Shown: one piece after another, positions 46,932 through 61,900 of the stretch
How positions within the stretch are numbered: position 1 is the stretch's first letter
Layout of the letters: each line of letters starts with the position of its first letter
NCBI GenBank assembly: GCA_950022655.1
Contig: OX465579.1
Span: 46,789,950-46,853,949 of the forward strand
Direction: 5' to 3'
Origin: Alentia gelatinosa
Taxonomy: Eukaryota > Annelida > Polychaeta > Phyllodocida > Polynoidae
Length of the DNA: 64,000 nt
Notes under the pieces: model-generated
The model's input: the letters and a program-made list of their open reading frames with translations, nothing else
The model's database searches: none
What the model was told of the DNA's origin: nothing
Program-made: the position numbers and the translations under genes

Positions 46932-49900
46932 CTGTGAGGTCAATAAGGAAAAGGCTGTTAGTGACACTTGAAAACGAGAGGGAGATCGAGGTCCTATACA
47001 TTCATATTGCATATCATAAACATGCAAAGGGGGAATGTTCAGATAATCCGATAAAAGTGAGAGTAGAGATTATCAACCAACCCGATTTTGGGGGTTTGGT
47101 TTTGTGCATTTAGACTGAAAACTGTTAGAGAGAAATAGAAATTTCATTAGTTCTAACTAAATATAAAAACAAATTCTTCATATAAGTCTATTAGATACTC
47201 TTGCTTAAATTAAAAGTATAGAAATTATGTATCTTTACATGTTAAAACTAGTGTTTACACAAGGCAAAAAAGGTCCACCCACATTAAACTGCAATTGTCG
47301 GCTATATTTAAGTATAAACATATAATGACTGATTCGTGACGAGGTAAACAATATCAATTTTCATTCTAAGCTCTCTATATATAGCGTACAACACGAAACA
47401 CTACATTAGATTGTCCACAGACTCATTCTGCGTCACGGGATTCACACCACTGGGTTTCTTTAAAAAGAGGAATACAGTCATCCTCTAGCACCACACCAAA
47501 CATAATGACACAATGTAAAACGCGCGCTAAAACAAAAGTATAATTGCTTTTTAAGAATATAAATAAAACCCCCAGTAATAAGGTTATTTTGCGGACACAA
47601 GCTCAGCTTACACAGTATTTGGAAACATCTGACCCAGTAAAACAGATTGTACCATGGAAAAATAATCCACAGATATAGTATGTTTATACGACGCTTTTCT
47701 TCTTACAAACAAAGCATTATCACTGGGGTCATGCAATATGGGTATAAGAAAGCATCCCGATAACAACACAAAAACCAAGGTAGAACTGAATATTATACTC
47801 TGGTGTTTTGGCATCTTCTGGTGTGTTGGTGAAATAGGGCAGAAATGAGATTAGATAATGTATACTGTTATGATCGTGAATTGCGCATTGAAATAGAATG
47901 TTGAATTGCTTCAAATAAATTCGAATGAGAAAATGTGATTTTAGGTATTTGTGAGTAATAACTTAAGAGGAGATGTCCCACTTACCATCAGCCACTGTCA
48001 GCATGGGGGACAAGAGAACTAGCGGGTGAGAATACTACGGCGAAAGCCACATAGGCCATATATATCATTATATCGTATGGATATTATCGATTAAGACAAA
48101 ATAAAACGAGTTCCCGTATCCAGAGAGGTCCAGGGTAAAATGGTAACTATCCGAATCCTGACTACCTCTACTCACTAGCATGATGATAATTTAGGCCACC
48201 TTAAACTAGGAACTGACATCTCTGTATAATAATGTCTGTAGTAATAATGAAAGCGAATCATTCTGTGATGGCAGTTCGTATGGCATGATTTGCACCTCAT
48301 GTCCAATGATCTATCACTAACGTTGGTAGAATTGTCCACTAATTATTGTGCGTGTATTCACAATATCTTGGGGTATTAATTGAATCTTAGCGTACTGAAT
48401 GAATCAACCGGTGCTACGCCACCTTGTCGAACATACAGGTCAAATGATCATGGTCCCATTTTGCTTCGTCATACCGTAATGTTGAGATGTGTTTTAACTT
48501 TAATTACCCATGCACTTATTTATCTAATGGGTAGGCTATAAAACTGTGTCTATTATCACATACATTCATCTGTGATATTGTCACTGTATCATGATCCTCA
48601 TGTAATGATTTAATGCTCTAAGCCTGTAACTGATTTTTCTCGTATACATGTTTATCAAAATATATTCATTGAATCCAATGCCTTAGCTAGGGGTACGGAT
48701 GATACATCGAGATACATTGCTATTACTGATACATGTAATGAAGCCAATACAGTTTGCAGATGGGTTTTCTTCCTGTCACTGCAAAATGATTACTGCAGCC
48801 AACTTCCCGAGTCACCACACGATCTCTCTCCAAAATATACACCTGCTTATCAAGAAAGGCATTTCTTTGGGTCTTTTATACTGAAATTACTGTCCATTAT
48901 TGCTAAATTTCTGAACAGCTATCTCTATCTACATGTCAATGTCAAAACAATTGGGTCGTATAGAAACCGATACATTGAAATTCCTAAGCACTGATGAACC
49001 TTAGAATCTGGCTCTGGGTAGACGTTCTGAGAGAGATGCTTACATTTGGTGGACGGAGTGGAGGATCGTTGCAACGTGGTCGTTGATGATCTCTTTCGCC
49101 GACGTCCACTCAGGAGACGCTGGAAGTACTGCAATGTGAAAACAGCACCATCAGTAAGTAAATCACCATCATTTATACATAACTCCAAATTGTATTACAA
49201 AGGAACAACTGATAAGTGGCGGAAATCACCGCTGTGCTTCGTGAACATAAGACAACACTCATTAACCTTTCAGTACATGAATTAGCACTATTGTCTATTG
49301 ATAATCAGATTTATGTATATGGGGTGCAGGACATGACACCCATCACACTTCACGTGTATAGGTATGAACAAAAACACTTGCGTTATGCTCGATATACGCG
49401 GATGACGTCACTGCATAGCTCATAGCTGGTTGTTTGCATGCGGTGAGCAATGCATACGCAACATGCAGGTCACACACGCTGGGGATAATGCATATTCATA
49501 AGGGATTCCAGGCATAGGCGGGTGTAGCAGACATCAACAGAGAATTTGTCGTTTTCCTACCGACCAGGAACATTATAGTACAACAATCAGTAGCAGAAAA
49601 CCAATCTAAAGCCATGATGATATGGGCAAAGAATAAATGATATGCGTTTATTTTCTGCTATTTGAACGACAAACGGGAAGGTATACATTTAGAGATTTCA
49701 GATGGAATTGATTATCTTTCTCAAATTAAATCTTAATCAATTGTTTCAGCTATTTTCTTTAAGCTTTGGCATACGAAACAATGGGCAAATAAAAGCTAAT
49801 GAAGACTGCTGCCTACAGTAGTTTGTGGAAATACAATCGGGCTAAGGTCAGACGCCCAGGAATTGATGTCATCATACATGAAAAATATTGAAACATCGGG

Positions 49901-52900
49901 AATTTATCTGAATACTTGCATCCCTGATTTTAACAGGGAGGGGATGGGTGATGGGTGAGGGGCTGCGCATGGCAGCTGGATGGAAGCTAGGTACTTGAGC
50001 TTCTCATTGAGTTCTGTGGACAGATTCATTATCGGCAAAGGCAGAGAGGGACGGGTATGTGGTGGGTGGCTGTGTAAGATACTTCCTCACTTTGATACAC
50101 GAGCCGGACTATCAATAGAATAATACTGAATACCTTACGCAACAACTCGACCCCAACTCAGCAGAGCAGGCGTCATATGAGTACAGTGAACACAATCTAT
50201 CCTGTTATCATCATTATTAGCAGATCAGAATTCCAGTACCAATCAATAATCCAATTTCATTTTTTTTCCCTTGTTACCGGAACACCCACTAACGGATCCA
50301 ACATCAATCTACATAAAGAATCTTCTGAAGTAGAACCTGTGGCGTTGCCGCAACTCCGTGAACTCACACGGAGGCCTTGAAAAAGCCCGCCCCTGAATAT
50401 CAATTCAATGGGTGCAGATGCACATATTTTTTTGTTTTTTATTTTATCTTATGATGCCCGATGAGCTGCTTTGCAGCGAAACCTTGCTCAAAATCCCTAA
50501 AGTACAAGATTCACTTGTCTCTATAGTAGCCACTGCAGGCTACACACTGCAAACGTTAATTTGTTGACGGTTGCTACCTTTCCCAGGTTTCTGGGATACA
50601 GGGTTTTTGTAGTTACAGCTGTTACCACACTTTCAGTGATGTCACAGTTATGAGCACGCCATGGTTACGGCGATGGTGGAGAACGTTTTGCGCTCTCACT
50701 TCAAGGTAGCATCTTCCTGGAGGCAGACCTTTCAGCCTCGTATAGTAAACAATAATCTAATTTCAATGATGACGCAAATCTACTTTTATCTTTTAAATTT
50801 TGACTATGTCGTGAAAGTCTCCTGAGAACTTCTGGCTCTGATAACCTGAGATTGGCTACGTGCAAATTACGCACAGCTATACTTCCTGATCTAAAAAAAA
50901 TCCATCCAAACAAGAAACATTACATTTCATTACGATTGGATACAATCGTAGAATTCACCTTCTTTAGATATTGAAACGTTTAGTTTTTATTTAATTCGGT
51001 ATTTATCTAATTATACTGTCTAATACCTCATACAGAGTACATTCTTATCTCATCAGAACCTGGTATAGAAGATGATCCTCCACACTCTAGCCTCATTATA
51101 CATCTAGAAAATCCTAACAGGGTAAACAAGCTCACTTTGTCAATTATGTTACAAAATATCTGTCTCTATGCTTAAAACCGATACTGAAGATCCAAAAAAC
51201 TAATGACGATAACATGGTCTGCTTGTCAACAGGAAACCAGTATCTCAGCGGATGTTTTGCCTAAGTTCTCGTTTGTTTTCGTAACTGCAATCTCAACAGG
51301 AAACCACTATCATAGAAGTTTTTTCACCACCATTATAGAAGTTTTAAAGTTTGATTGTAGACACAAATTGATGTCATAACTGTTGAGTTCAGAAAAAAAA
51401 CTATTTTGCTGTGGTTTTAAAAAGCAAAGACACCCTAAAAATTTATTAAATGAATAGATAATATTTTCCTTTTCGATTTGGCAGATGGTATACACCTTTA
51501 TTATTACATACCTGTGGCCGAATGTCTATGAAATACTACCCGCTGCTAGGGGTGTAGTATAAAAAATGCTCGGGCGCACTGCGCCCGTGGTGAATATTCG
51601 GGCACACTGTGACCATTGGGTCAATTGGCACATTTAATAAGAACATAGAAGGCGGGGTTTTTTTATCTTTAGGTAAGTCATAATAAGAAAACGTAGTGAC
51701 TTAGCCAGAAGTGATGCCATTCTCCGCCTTTTTATGCCATAGATACGTCCCTCCGCCTGCGGCATCGGGACGTATTTATGATATAAAAAGACCTCGAACG
51801 GCCATCCCTTCGGGCTCAGTAACCACGTTTTATCTTAGTACTACTATATACATTTAACCACTTTGTTAACTAACAACAGCGCCCTACAAATTAAAAATAT
51901 GAAAGAAAGAAACAGACAGCCAGGGAAAAAATATTCGTGGAATACACAAAGCAACATGGGTGACGAAAACCTTGATAGAGCGAACACTTAGACGTTCATT
52001 CCGATACAGCATACATGCGTTCTAAACAAAAGCGTGTATAATAAGATGATCTATATTAGATCATATCTATACAAGGCTTTACGCCAAAGAAGGTCATCAT
52101 ATTCTTTATACATGTATACACGTTTCATCCGCCTGGTGGATGTACCGAACATGCTGCACAAATACTCTGTCATTCGCGCAGATGACAGTTGATCATACAA
52201 TCGTTAGTCGATCGAACAACTGTCAGCCGATTACGAACTGGCAGGCGATCACGCCAGCTGATCATGCAGAAGAACATTTTACTGGCTCCGAACACGCTGT
52301 TCAGAAATACATCGATGGGGAACATTAAACTGGCTAGAACTTGGTCACTCCATTTCTACTGACACCATCTACGTAGCAACCACCATCTAAGAATAGACCA
52401 GCAAAAGGATGAACACTCAAGATTCCAAGGTAAACACCGCTACTATCAGAGTGACCCCCGAAGTAGTGGGACTGAGATTAACTCTCTGCTATAGTGCATC
52501 GTCAACCTTTTTGGATGTCTACTATCCTAGGTTTCCACTGTATTGGTTTATACACATCCATTTCCTGAAGTGTCGTTAGCAGAAGTTACTGTGCGAGATA
52601 CAAAGAGTGACAGCCATGATCAATTAAGTAATGCGGCCTTGAAGTTATAGTCCCTTTAATGTTGGCTGCTTCTCAGTTAAGGCGCCATTCAGTAACGCAG
52701 AATCACAAAAAAAAATGTTTTTCTGTGATTGTCCCACTGTTGTGTTGGGGAGCTCATTTTGGTGGGTCAGCCCCGGCAGTGGGGGTTTGCGGCCAGTTTT
52801 CTGCGGTAGATGACGCTACCAACACGTCCTTACACACATATAAAGGAATACATCCCGTACGTTAGTACTGGGTAATAAAACCCTGCAGGTATGGGGAAGT

Positions 52901-55900
52901 TCAAAGAGAGTTATATAACAAATGGCAGAAAGATGGTTCTTCCAGCTAACAAAAGGTGGCTACGGTATTTTAGTGTTGCGACGCGGGCACATTTCATGGT
53001 GTCTCTTTCGCTTTGACAGATGTCAGGTAGGTTATTCTATACAATGTACATCACTACTGGTTTCACTATGACATATGGCCGTATCATTGCCACCCATTCA
53101 CATCCGTTCAGGTATGTAGACGGTAGCGCCATGCGGAGTTTACCAACATCGCCTTAAAGTCTAAAATCCAGACATTGAATATGAATGTAGAAATAAACGT
53201 GTATGAAAGGTCATTTACTGAAGAATTCCAATAAGCTGGCCTTCTTCAAAGTAAATGAACATACATTAGGGAGAAGGGGGGAGAGTGTAAATAAATTAGC
53301 TGTACACATTTTGTATTGGGTATACAATGTTGGGCGCAACTAGATGCAGCATGCTTTGATAGGCTTAGGTCCGGTAACAAACCTGCATCGACAGCTGCAC
53401 CGAGAGTGGCTTGGATACTTTCTAATAAGCAAACAGGAAACGAGATAAAAGGAAGAGTGTCAGAGAGAATGAAGCCGTCACCATTGGTTTGCAGCCATGT
53501 TTCTTAGTACTGCATGAGGAATGTGTTTATTCATTCTCTAAAAGTTAAGTAGACTGTCACTTTGGAACAATGAATATGTTATAAGTGTATATCAACTCAA
53601 ATCTAGAGGAAGGAGAGTTAGCAATAAGCCCCTCGTCTAATCCTGGTAGGTCTCTCATATCTAACGAGCAATCATCCTGTAAAACAGTTTCTTTGTTGGT
53701 ATCATTTATAGAATGATAAATCAATAAGGCTGTATGAACTATAATAATGAACTATCAGGAGAATAACCCATTGGTCCAAAGTCAACCCATTAAAGTGACG
53801 GTATCTTTAAAGGAAGACAGGCCTATTTCTGTGTATATATACCCTGAACCTGATACAGAGTAGATTGCCATGGAGTTATGTTGAAGCTTTATAAAACATA
53901 GAGTTTCGTAACAGAATCCGCACCGAAACGACCCCAACACCAAGTACGTGTCTGGCGAAACACTTCATGCAACAGGTCACCAAGTATCGTCAAAGAAGCC
54001 ACTAATTTACTAAATGATTACCGAAGCCGTATGGAAGTCTGCAATTGACGATTCCGGACAGAAATCCGGCACGTGTCTACGTTACACAACGCTGGACACA
54101 ATGGAGGAGGTCCCGCCTACCTGATTAAAGACACTTTACCTGTGAGACACTGGGGTTAGTTTCAGGTCATACTCACATTGCTGCCGGAGCTGGTAGAGTG
54201 TGGAGAAGTAGACGTATAAGGCTTGGCTCCTCCGTATTTCACCCGGATACAGTCTGGTAACCACGTCATGTGTCGTGTGCAGCGCTTGTACTCCTTTTGT
54301 ACCTGGCAAAGTTTTTGTCATGAAGGCATTAGATAATAACACTGTTATACAATACTAAACCACGGACAATCTGAAGATGACGCACATACAGAATTTAATC
54401 GCTTAACTTTTGTCTCATACTGAGATACTAAAGTGTGATTAGTGGTACTAAAAGGATTGGAAATTAGCAAATACCTATAATTGCACAGAGCGTATTCGTT
54501 TACCTAATCTGGGATAAAGAACTGTTTCGTAATGTATCAATTATCTTCAACATTCAACAAGTATTATGTTAAAATATATTTGTTGATGAAATAGCAAACT
54601 GAAGATAACACATTTCACTCTCTCTCCCTCTCTTTGGAACAAGGCATTATTATCATACATGTACGTGTATTCTCTGTCCTGAATATACATGTGTATCACA
54701 ACATGACAATATCGAAAGTTTGAAATTCACATAGCAATCGCTACAGCATCAATTCAATCCAGATACATGGCCTCAAACACGACTACGCGGGAAATCAAAG
54801 GGAATTTATTTTTCATAACGAAAACATGAGAGAATGTATACTACTGGATTAGTAGGAGTCCCAAAACCATTGGTCGCGTCAGAGGAAACAGCAAATTTCC
54901 TGTCTGAGGCGATGTCGAATCAGCTCTGCGATGCACAAAAACACATTGAGGGTGTTTCTCTAAAGAACGCCACTAATTACCATAAGGCATAGTGTACTGC
55001 CTGCTCTGACGTCATCAATTATAGTGTAGGGCTGTGAATAACTCCCAGATTGGGGAGTATTAAGTCACATCCTTGGCTATGGATGCGAATCAGATACATC
55101 CAAATATAAGTAGAAAAGAAGAAAACACATACATTTTCTTTGTTTCTAATAGAATACCAATAATTCTCTTGCAGCAGGGACTCACCTTCTCATTCATAAG
55201 GCAGTGGAACACAAAGATGAAGAGGCCTTGGAGCGAGTTGAGGATGGTGAAGATATAAGCGAACGTCAAAGTCTCCGCGCTCAAGAAGAGCAGGCCGAAC
55301 GTCCAGGTGAGACCCAGGAGGACTACCAGAACCGCCGCCCCTTTCACCCACGATCTGCGAGGAGCACAGGAGAATGTCAATACCCGTCCCTCGACATACC
55401 CATATATATATATATATATACATTTAGCATATAGATCTGCCCAATACAAGCCCATCCCAGTACAATATCTATTTTAGAGAGAAAAATTACTTATTTTGCC
55501 CTTATCGTTTCTTTTCTGTCATTGGAAAAATAATGAGCGCGTGAGATAATTGTCGTAAGTTACATGTTCTTACGTCAAGAGTAGAATCTGGTAATTTTCT
55601 CATATTCTTACTCATCGGCGTATAATTCTCATAATCATTAGATAATACAGACGTGTCATGAATAAGATAAGATTATCAATGAAATCAATATAAGTCTCAT
55701 TATCTGTAATACCTAACAGTGTTAGATAATACAGACGACGTGTCATTAATTAGTAATACATATAATTGAAAATCAAATTCCGGATCTCCGTAACTGGCTG
55801 ATTTCTTCTATACAAATCACACGGCAGCTCTTATTCTAGCTCAGTGATGACATCACACGTCACACGTGCCTGTCAAGCTGCATTATGTAGGCATTCACTT

Positions 55901-58900
55901 AATTCACACCCGCAAAATACCCCGGTATTAAAGCCTTACTGCGTAACTACGTAATTGCTTTGTATACTGTGCTCAGCTTTTCCAAAGACAATTAAAAGGT
56001 ATACAGGTTATCGTACAAGGTGGTGGGTTGTGACGATTCTGAATGCTTGGTGTAATGACTATGGAACTTAATCAAGGATTCCGTGGTTACATACTTGTTC
56101 ATGTGCAGGGGATATATTCAACATGGGAACACGGACGTTGGTGACACTAAGGATAATGGTTATTGTGATTAAGAAAAGATCATCACAAGACACACAAGTA
56201 TGACCATTGGGCTTTGAGAATGCAGTAGCTCATCAACAGAGGAATAATAAGAAATGATATGACAAACAGAACAATGACTTATACAAATTTTCAAGAATGA
56301 TAAAAACTGCAAGGAATATAAAGGGCAAATGAGCCGTTAAAGACAGCAGTGTGGCACACTTACAATCCAGGTGTTGACATGGTTTAGTAAGCTAAAAGCT
56401 TAACACGCACACGACCATTAAGACGAATAACATGGAAGAGTCCTAACACAAATGACCTCGAATTAGAATTGAACGGAGCTTCAAGCTAGTTTAATCACTT
56501 GCTTCAGCAGCTAGTTAAAGTCACCAAAGCGGCTACCACTCATTCGAACTGTTAACACCAGATTTTGGTTACTTACAGAAAACACACACAAACACGCACA
56601 CACGTTCGCACTCTTCATCTCACTCCGAACAGTGGAAAAGAGGGTGATCATCTTAGAGTAATGAGAAGCGGTTTAACAGAGAAACTGTGAGCAGAACGTG
56701 AGCAATACGTCAGCAGAACGTGAGTAATACGTCAGCAATACGTGAGCAGTAAAACACCATACAACTAGCACATTGTGGCGGGGGTGGTGGGGCAGGGCCT
56801 TACATGTGTGTCGCCCACGCCGAGGGCTCCTCGCTCTCCGACTCCGCCAAGGGACAGTCGCTGGGGTTATCTTTGCGCTCCTTTCTGTGTGTGGACAGTG
56901 GCCGTCACAGAGAGAGAGGATGAAGCATGAGACAAACGCTCCCCGTGAAAAGGGCGCCAGGATGAACCTGCCGCAAACTGACATACCCGATCCTATAATA
57001 GTACCCTACAGGGCTCCATGATTGGTTAAAGTTTCTCTGTGTGTGAATTAAGTAAGACAATTGATACCATGGCCATTTGGTCCAATCTGTTCCACAGTAA
57101 ACCGGTTTGTCACAACGAGATGTATGGAACCTAAAGCATTACATTAAACTTGCTTTTATCTCAAGTAGAACTTTATGAATCGGGTATATGTTACGTGCAA
57201 CCGGTTCACCCAGGCATCATATGAAGCTTGTATTTCGATGGTGTTCACGATGGGTGAGTGTTAGTGGGTAAAACCGCGTATACCCAGAAGCGACCAGATG
57301 TATAAAAATGAAGCCTAGATCCCCTAATCATAGTAAACGTCCAATCTCCTGTCCCATGATGATGCACACTACTGATGTGATGGTCATGTATACTATATAA
57401 AGCTATTAACTGTGCAAGGGAATACCTGTTACAATTTTCATATATTCAGATAAAATATCCAGCATTTTCAAATTGATGTTTGAGATACTATCAAGATCAT
57501 CTGTGACACTTTGTTGAAAATTTATTTCAAAGGAATAATCAAATACCTGCCCATGTACTACATGGCAATATGACAATATTCTACAGCAAATTAAACTTAC
57601 TTGATATTTTCTAGTCGTGACTTTTCCTTCATTTTCAGGGACGTAGCGATTGCTGCATGCCTACACATGACGTAAATTGCTATGCTAAGCATAACAATGT
57701 TTACCTACAATATAAAATAATTATTTAAATAACTCTTCAGTTATTAAATACAACACTTAACCATGAGATACAAATCTCCAATCCTTCTACTTCAACATCA
57801 AATCATGGAATGTCGTGGGTCTTTGTTATATGATAGGTAAAAACAAGATGGAGAATTCGTGTATATGGCAACAGTAGGAATGCTTACAGGGATCGACAGG
57901 GCTGATATATAGCATCGACCAACCACACCTTAACTTGCTATCCACTTTAAGCACACCTTGGTTCACCTTTTCACTTTCACTCTCATCGAGCGTCAGTGAC
58001 CTCGCAAGGTGAAATAGTCACATCATCAATTGGCAGCAAACTGCATTATAACTCGTTTTCTTTGTGTAATTTCACACCTCGTTAGGCTTGTTATATCCTT
58101 TTGAGACTGACTCATTGATTAACCTATCTGGTTTTGATGATAGGGAAGTATAAAAACTCAATACAAGTTTGCGTGTAGCAGTGGGACCCTATGCCAGTTT
58201 TATAGTGCTGCTTCACTGAAGGGCTGTGCCACAGACCACGGACACCAAAATATAAAAATATATATATATATATTATCTCATAGGTGGTTTTGCTCAAAGC
58301 AAATACCAATCAAGAAGGAGGCTCAGTAAGACCATGATAGTTGGGCTTTCTCTGGCTATAAGGCAAGCTAATATGAACAAAACATAGAAGCGCAGTGAGC
58401 GAGTCTAAATATACATGTCTTTTGCACCAAGGTCAACTATGATCAAATTGATTTTTAATTGTTAGATACTCTTTAATATACCACTTACCGAGATAACAGC
58501 CATCACTGGACCCACAAAGGCCCAAACAAATCCTTTGTCTGCCGAAAGCCAGCAACTGGAAACGATAAATAAAGTTTAAAGTGGAATGAGGCGTGGTTCA
58601 TTTTAAAGATGATACGTATAGAGAATCGCATATTATGAAATTTCTCAATGCTGACAGAGTATATATATTTGTTGCCGCCTAGAAATTAAGCATGCGTATG
58701 TCCGTCTACTGTCTCAACTTGTATGCATCAAACATGATCATGAAAACGGACACCGCCCTATAGTACCAATCGTCTAGTTATCTTGGCAAATCTAAACGGA
58801 AGTGGTGAGATGAACCTACTGATATACACCCCGCAGAGAACAGGGTTATATTTCAAGGTATGGTAGAAAATAAATACTTTGTATTATACACGGAAAAGGT

Positions 58901-61900
58901 ATAGCAAGAGAATGTGCAAGAGTAAAGACCCAGCATGAGTAACTGATGTACATCTATATGCCAGGTGTAATATCTTGGATTATGGATGAGGTTGAACATG
59001 ACAAATGCTCACAGCCGGAAAATTTCCGAATTCTGCTTGTCGCCGCTCTTTATCTCTATGGTGGAATGTTAGTGTTCTATGAGAAATCGTAAACAACCGG
59101 AGAACACTTCAGTATTGGTTTTCAAATCAGACATTTCCGCCTCTTTCATGGAACGCCGTGACGTCACGGGAGACTCGGTAATGTACACGGGATCTGCGGC
59201 GCCAAGTCCAGACAACAACACCCGATCTCTTGGTAATCTAACACCCTTGTTTTCCCATGTACTGTGTGGTAACTGTCGGTGAACGTCAGAGACCTGACGT
59301 TTAATCTCGTGTGTGAAACTCCCACATGACCTAAACGTCGGTAAAATAATGTTTTTTTTATGAGTTTCCATGACCGGGCACTTCCCCCATTACTTATCTG
59401 TAATACTTTATTTCAACTACGAGTCGTGATGCAGACCGCAAACCTATATATATCCAAGTCTGGGCGCAGACACATCAGGTATGATTGTGAATGCGGTGTT
59501 GACTCCTACTTTAACACAGATTATAGAAGATTCCAAACGCGTATTGGGTTACTTACTGGTGTTCCGTTCCGTACCCGCCGTGGTTGACAGCCGCCGAAAT
59601 GCCAACAATAATAGCAGGTATACCTACAAAATATAAACATAACCGGGTCACCATTATCTAATTCTAATGGAGAAAGTAAAATGGATTGAAATGTAATTAG
59701 CAGGTAATTCATTTCTATGGAAATCATCCTTCGGCCAGGTGGGTGAAAATTGATAATATTGAAAAGGATGGAGAAGGAAAACTTCGATACCTATTCGGCA
59801 ATATTTTAGAATATTCTAGACAGGCTTCTCTTTAATGAATATAGCAAATAATAGGAACTGTATTAACCAAAATTACAATATTCTCGTTTATCTGCCATTC
59901 TTGGCATCATATTTGTCTATCTAAAAAAATGATTTTTTTCTGGCTGAACAGTACGCACAGAAATTATTGCTTTTATACTTTATGTATGACTGATGCATAT
60001 AAATAGAAATGAGCATCAGTAGATTATAATTTCATATAGAAACGATATATGTTCGTCTGTGAGTTAGAAAATTCAATGTATTTTGATTATGTTTCAAAAT
60101 ACTGAACTAACAACGGATTTATCCAGATTTAATGTATTTTAATTCTTAACCGTTTCATCTCTCGAGGCCTTACCATAGGCGGCGACGTAATAATACTTGA
60201 CGTACGAGCGTTCGGCTTCGAACACTTTGATGAGCATCATATAGAGCTGGACTCCCTCGAGGCACATCCAGGAGAAGGCGACCAGGAAGAGGTAGTGCAG
60301 CACGCCTGCGATGACCGAACACAGCACCTGTCAACGGCCACAGGGGATAACATGAGCGACCACAGCTGACACAGACAGCTTAAGAAGGTTTTAAATGCGT
60401 GGTTTGTAAGCCGTGCCAACAAACGAGGTTGGCGTAACACGGTGAGATGTGTGAGATAAGGAGGGTGAGAACGGGCGGACAATGTGGCAGAATGAAAGGG
60501 AGGAGAACTGAACCCTAGACCTTGGGATTTGTAATCCAGCATTCGCAGCAATTTTCATACTAGAGGGCAGTCAAAACGACCTACGGGCAGGACGGGAAGG
60601 TGGATTAGGTATAGAAACTTGAAGTTGGTTCATAGCTTCCAGATCAAATTTACATGATAAATGTCATATGAATAACAAAGGAGGTCTGATGATCGCAGAT
60701 TATAGAATGTATGGAAGAAAATAAAATACAATTCTTTTGATATATTTTGAGTTCATATATCAAATATAAATTATTAATGACTAAAATATTTTGTTTTAGC
60801 CCCCCCCACCCAAGCCTTATCTGTAATGTCCTGGGTTATCTGTCAGTGTCTTGTGAAAAATAGTTGCTATGGCAAATTGTCTTTGGTATGTATTCCAATA
60901 GAAGCATGTAAAAGCGCCCAGGGAGGATGAATGACTTCTCGATTTACTTTTGAATAAAAAACACACATAGCTTTAACAACAAAGCAATGAGTTAGAAAGG
61001 GCGACCGAGGTGTGAGGCCTAGATTCCACCATCTCTATTCCGGTACTATCCTACTTCGCCAAGCTGCTAACTCCCCAGAGATTAAATGGCGCATTGCGTT
61101 CCATTAAGGGATACATCTCGTGGTCAGAAGAAACTCAGAAATAGAACCTGGATAGAAAAAACTACCAGTCAGTCCCGGAAATGGTAGTTAACATACTCAG
61201 AGCTATGGGATTTGTGTACATAATTCAGCTCTGGAGACTCAATTGCTTTCTGAAAATCAAATAGTCAGCACGTTTCGGTGGATTGCTGACGGCCTTGGGC
61301 CGCGTGAGATTGGTCGGAGTATCGCTATACCATGTTTGCGACAGATTTCCAGACTAAATGGCCTGATGCGGTTCGAAAACGGTCATGTTACGAGCTTCAT
61401 GTGAAGCCAAAAGAAATGAGTCATTACCAGCGAATATTTCTTATATCCACGATATATGTTACACAATATATAAAAAAGGCCAACAGTGAGTAATACTCCA
61501 TTTTTTTTTTTTTTTGATTCTTGGCAATTACAAAATCACTGAATAGTGATATTCATTATATCTACACAGCCAAACTGGATAGGGTTACAGGTTGATGCGT
61601 GACCCATAATAGCTTTAGCATCATGAAATTAGACTGGAACTAGAAATGTGCCATAAAAATATAAGGTGCTATACAACCCGTCCCCATAGAGTTTTAGTGG
61701 GGAAATTTCTGTTGCAATTCCCCTATAGTAGAGTGAAATTGAAAATCGCAAATCGTTGTTTTAATTACAGAGCGACTGAATTTATCAAAAATCATCAATA
61801 GACTGAAATCCACATTGTTGGTCTATCGGCCGGGCACATAGCGACTTGTATGGCATAGTAAGATGCTATGATTCATCTGCAAAACAATAGGTGGCGACAC

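Noticed and set aside
46253..46971. Long plus-strand frames opposite the latrophilin tail
   Set aside because: They are antisense shadows of the GC-rich last coding exon, which has splice and family support.
55090..55185. Read-through of the helix-7 exon into the intron as an alternative end
   Set aside because: The donor AAG|GTGAGT is strong and the next exon fits the phase and family, so intron retention is not needed.
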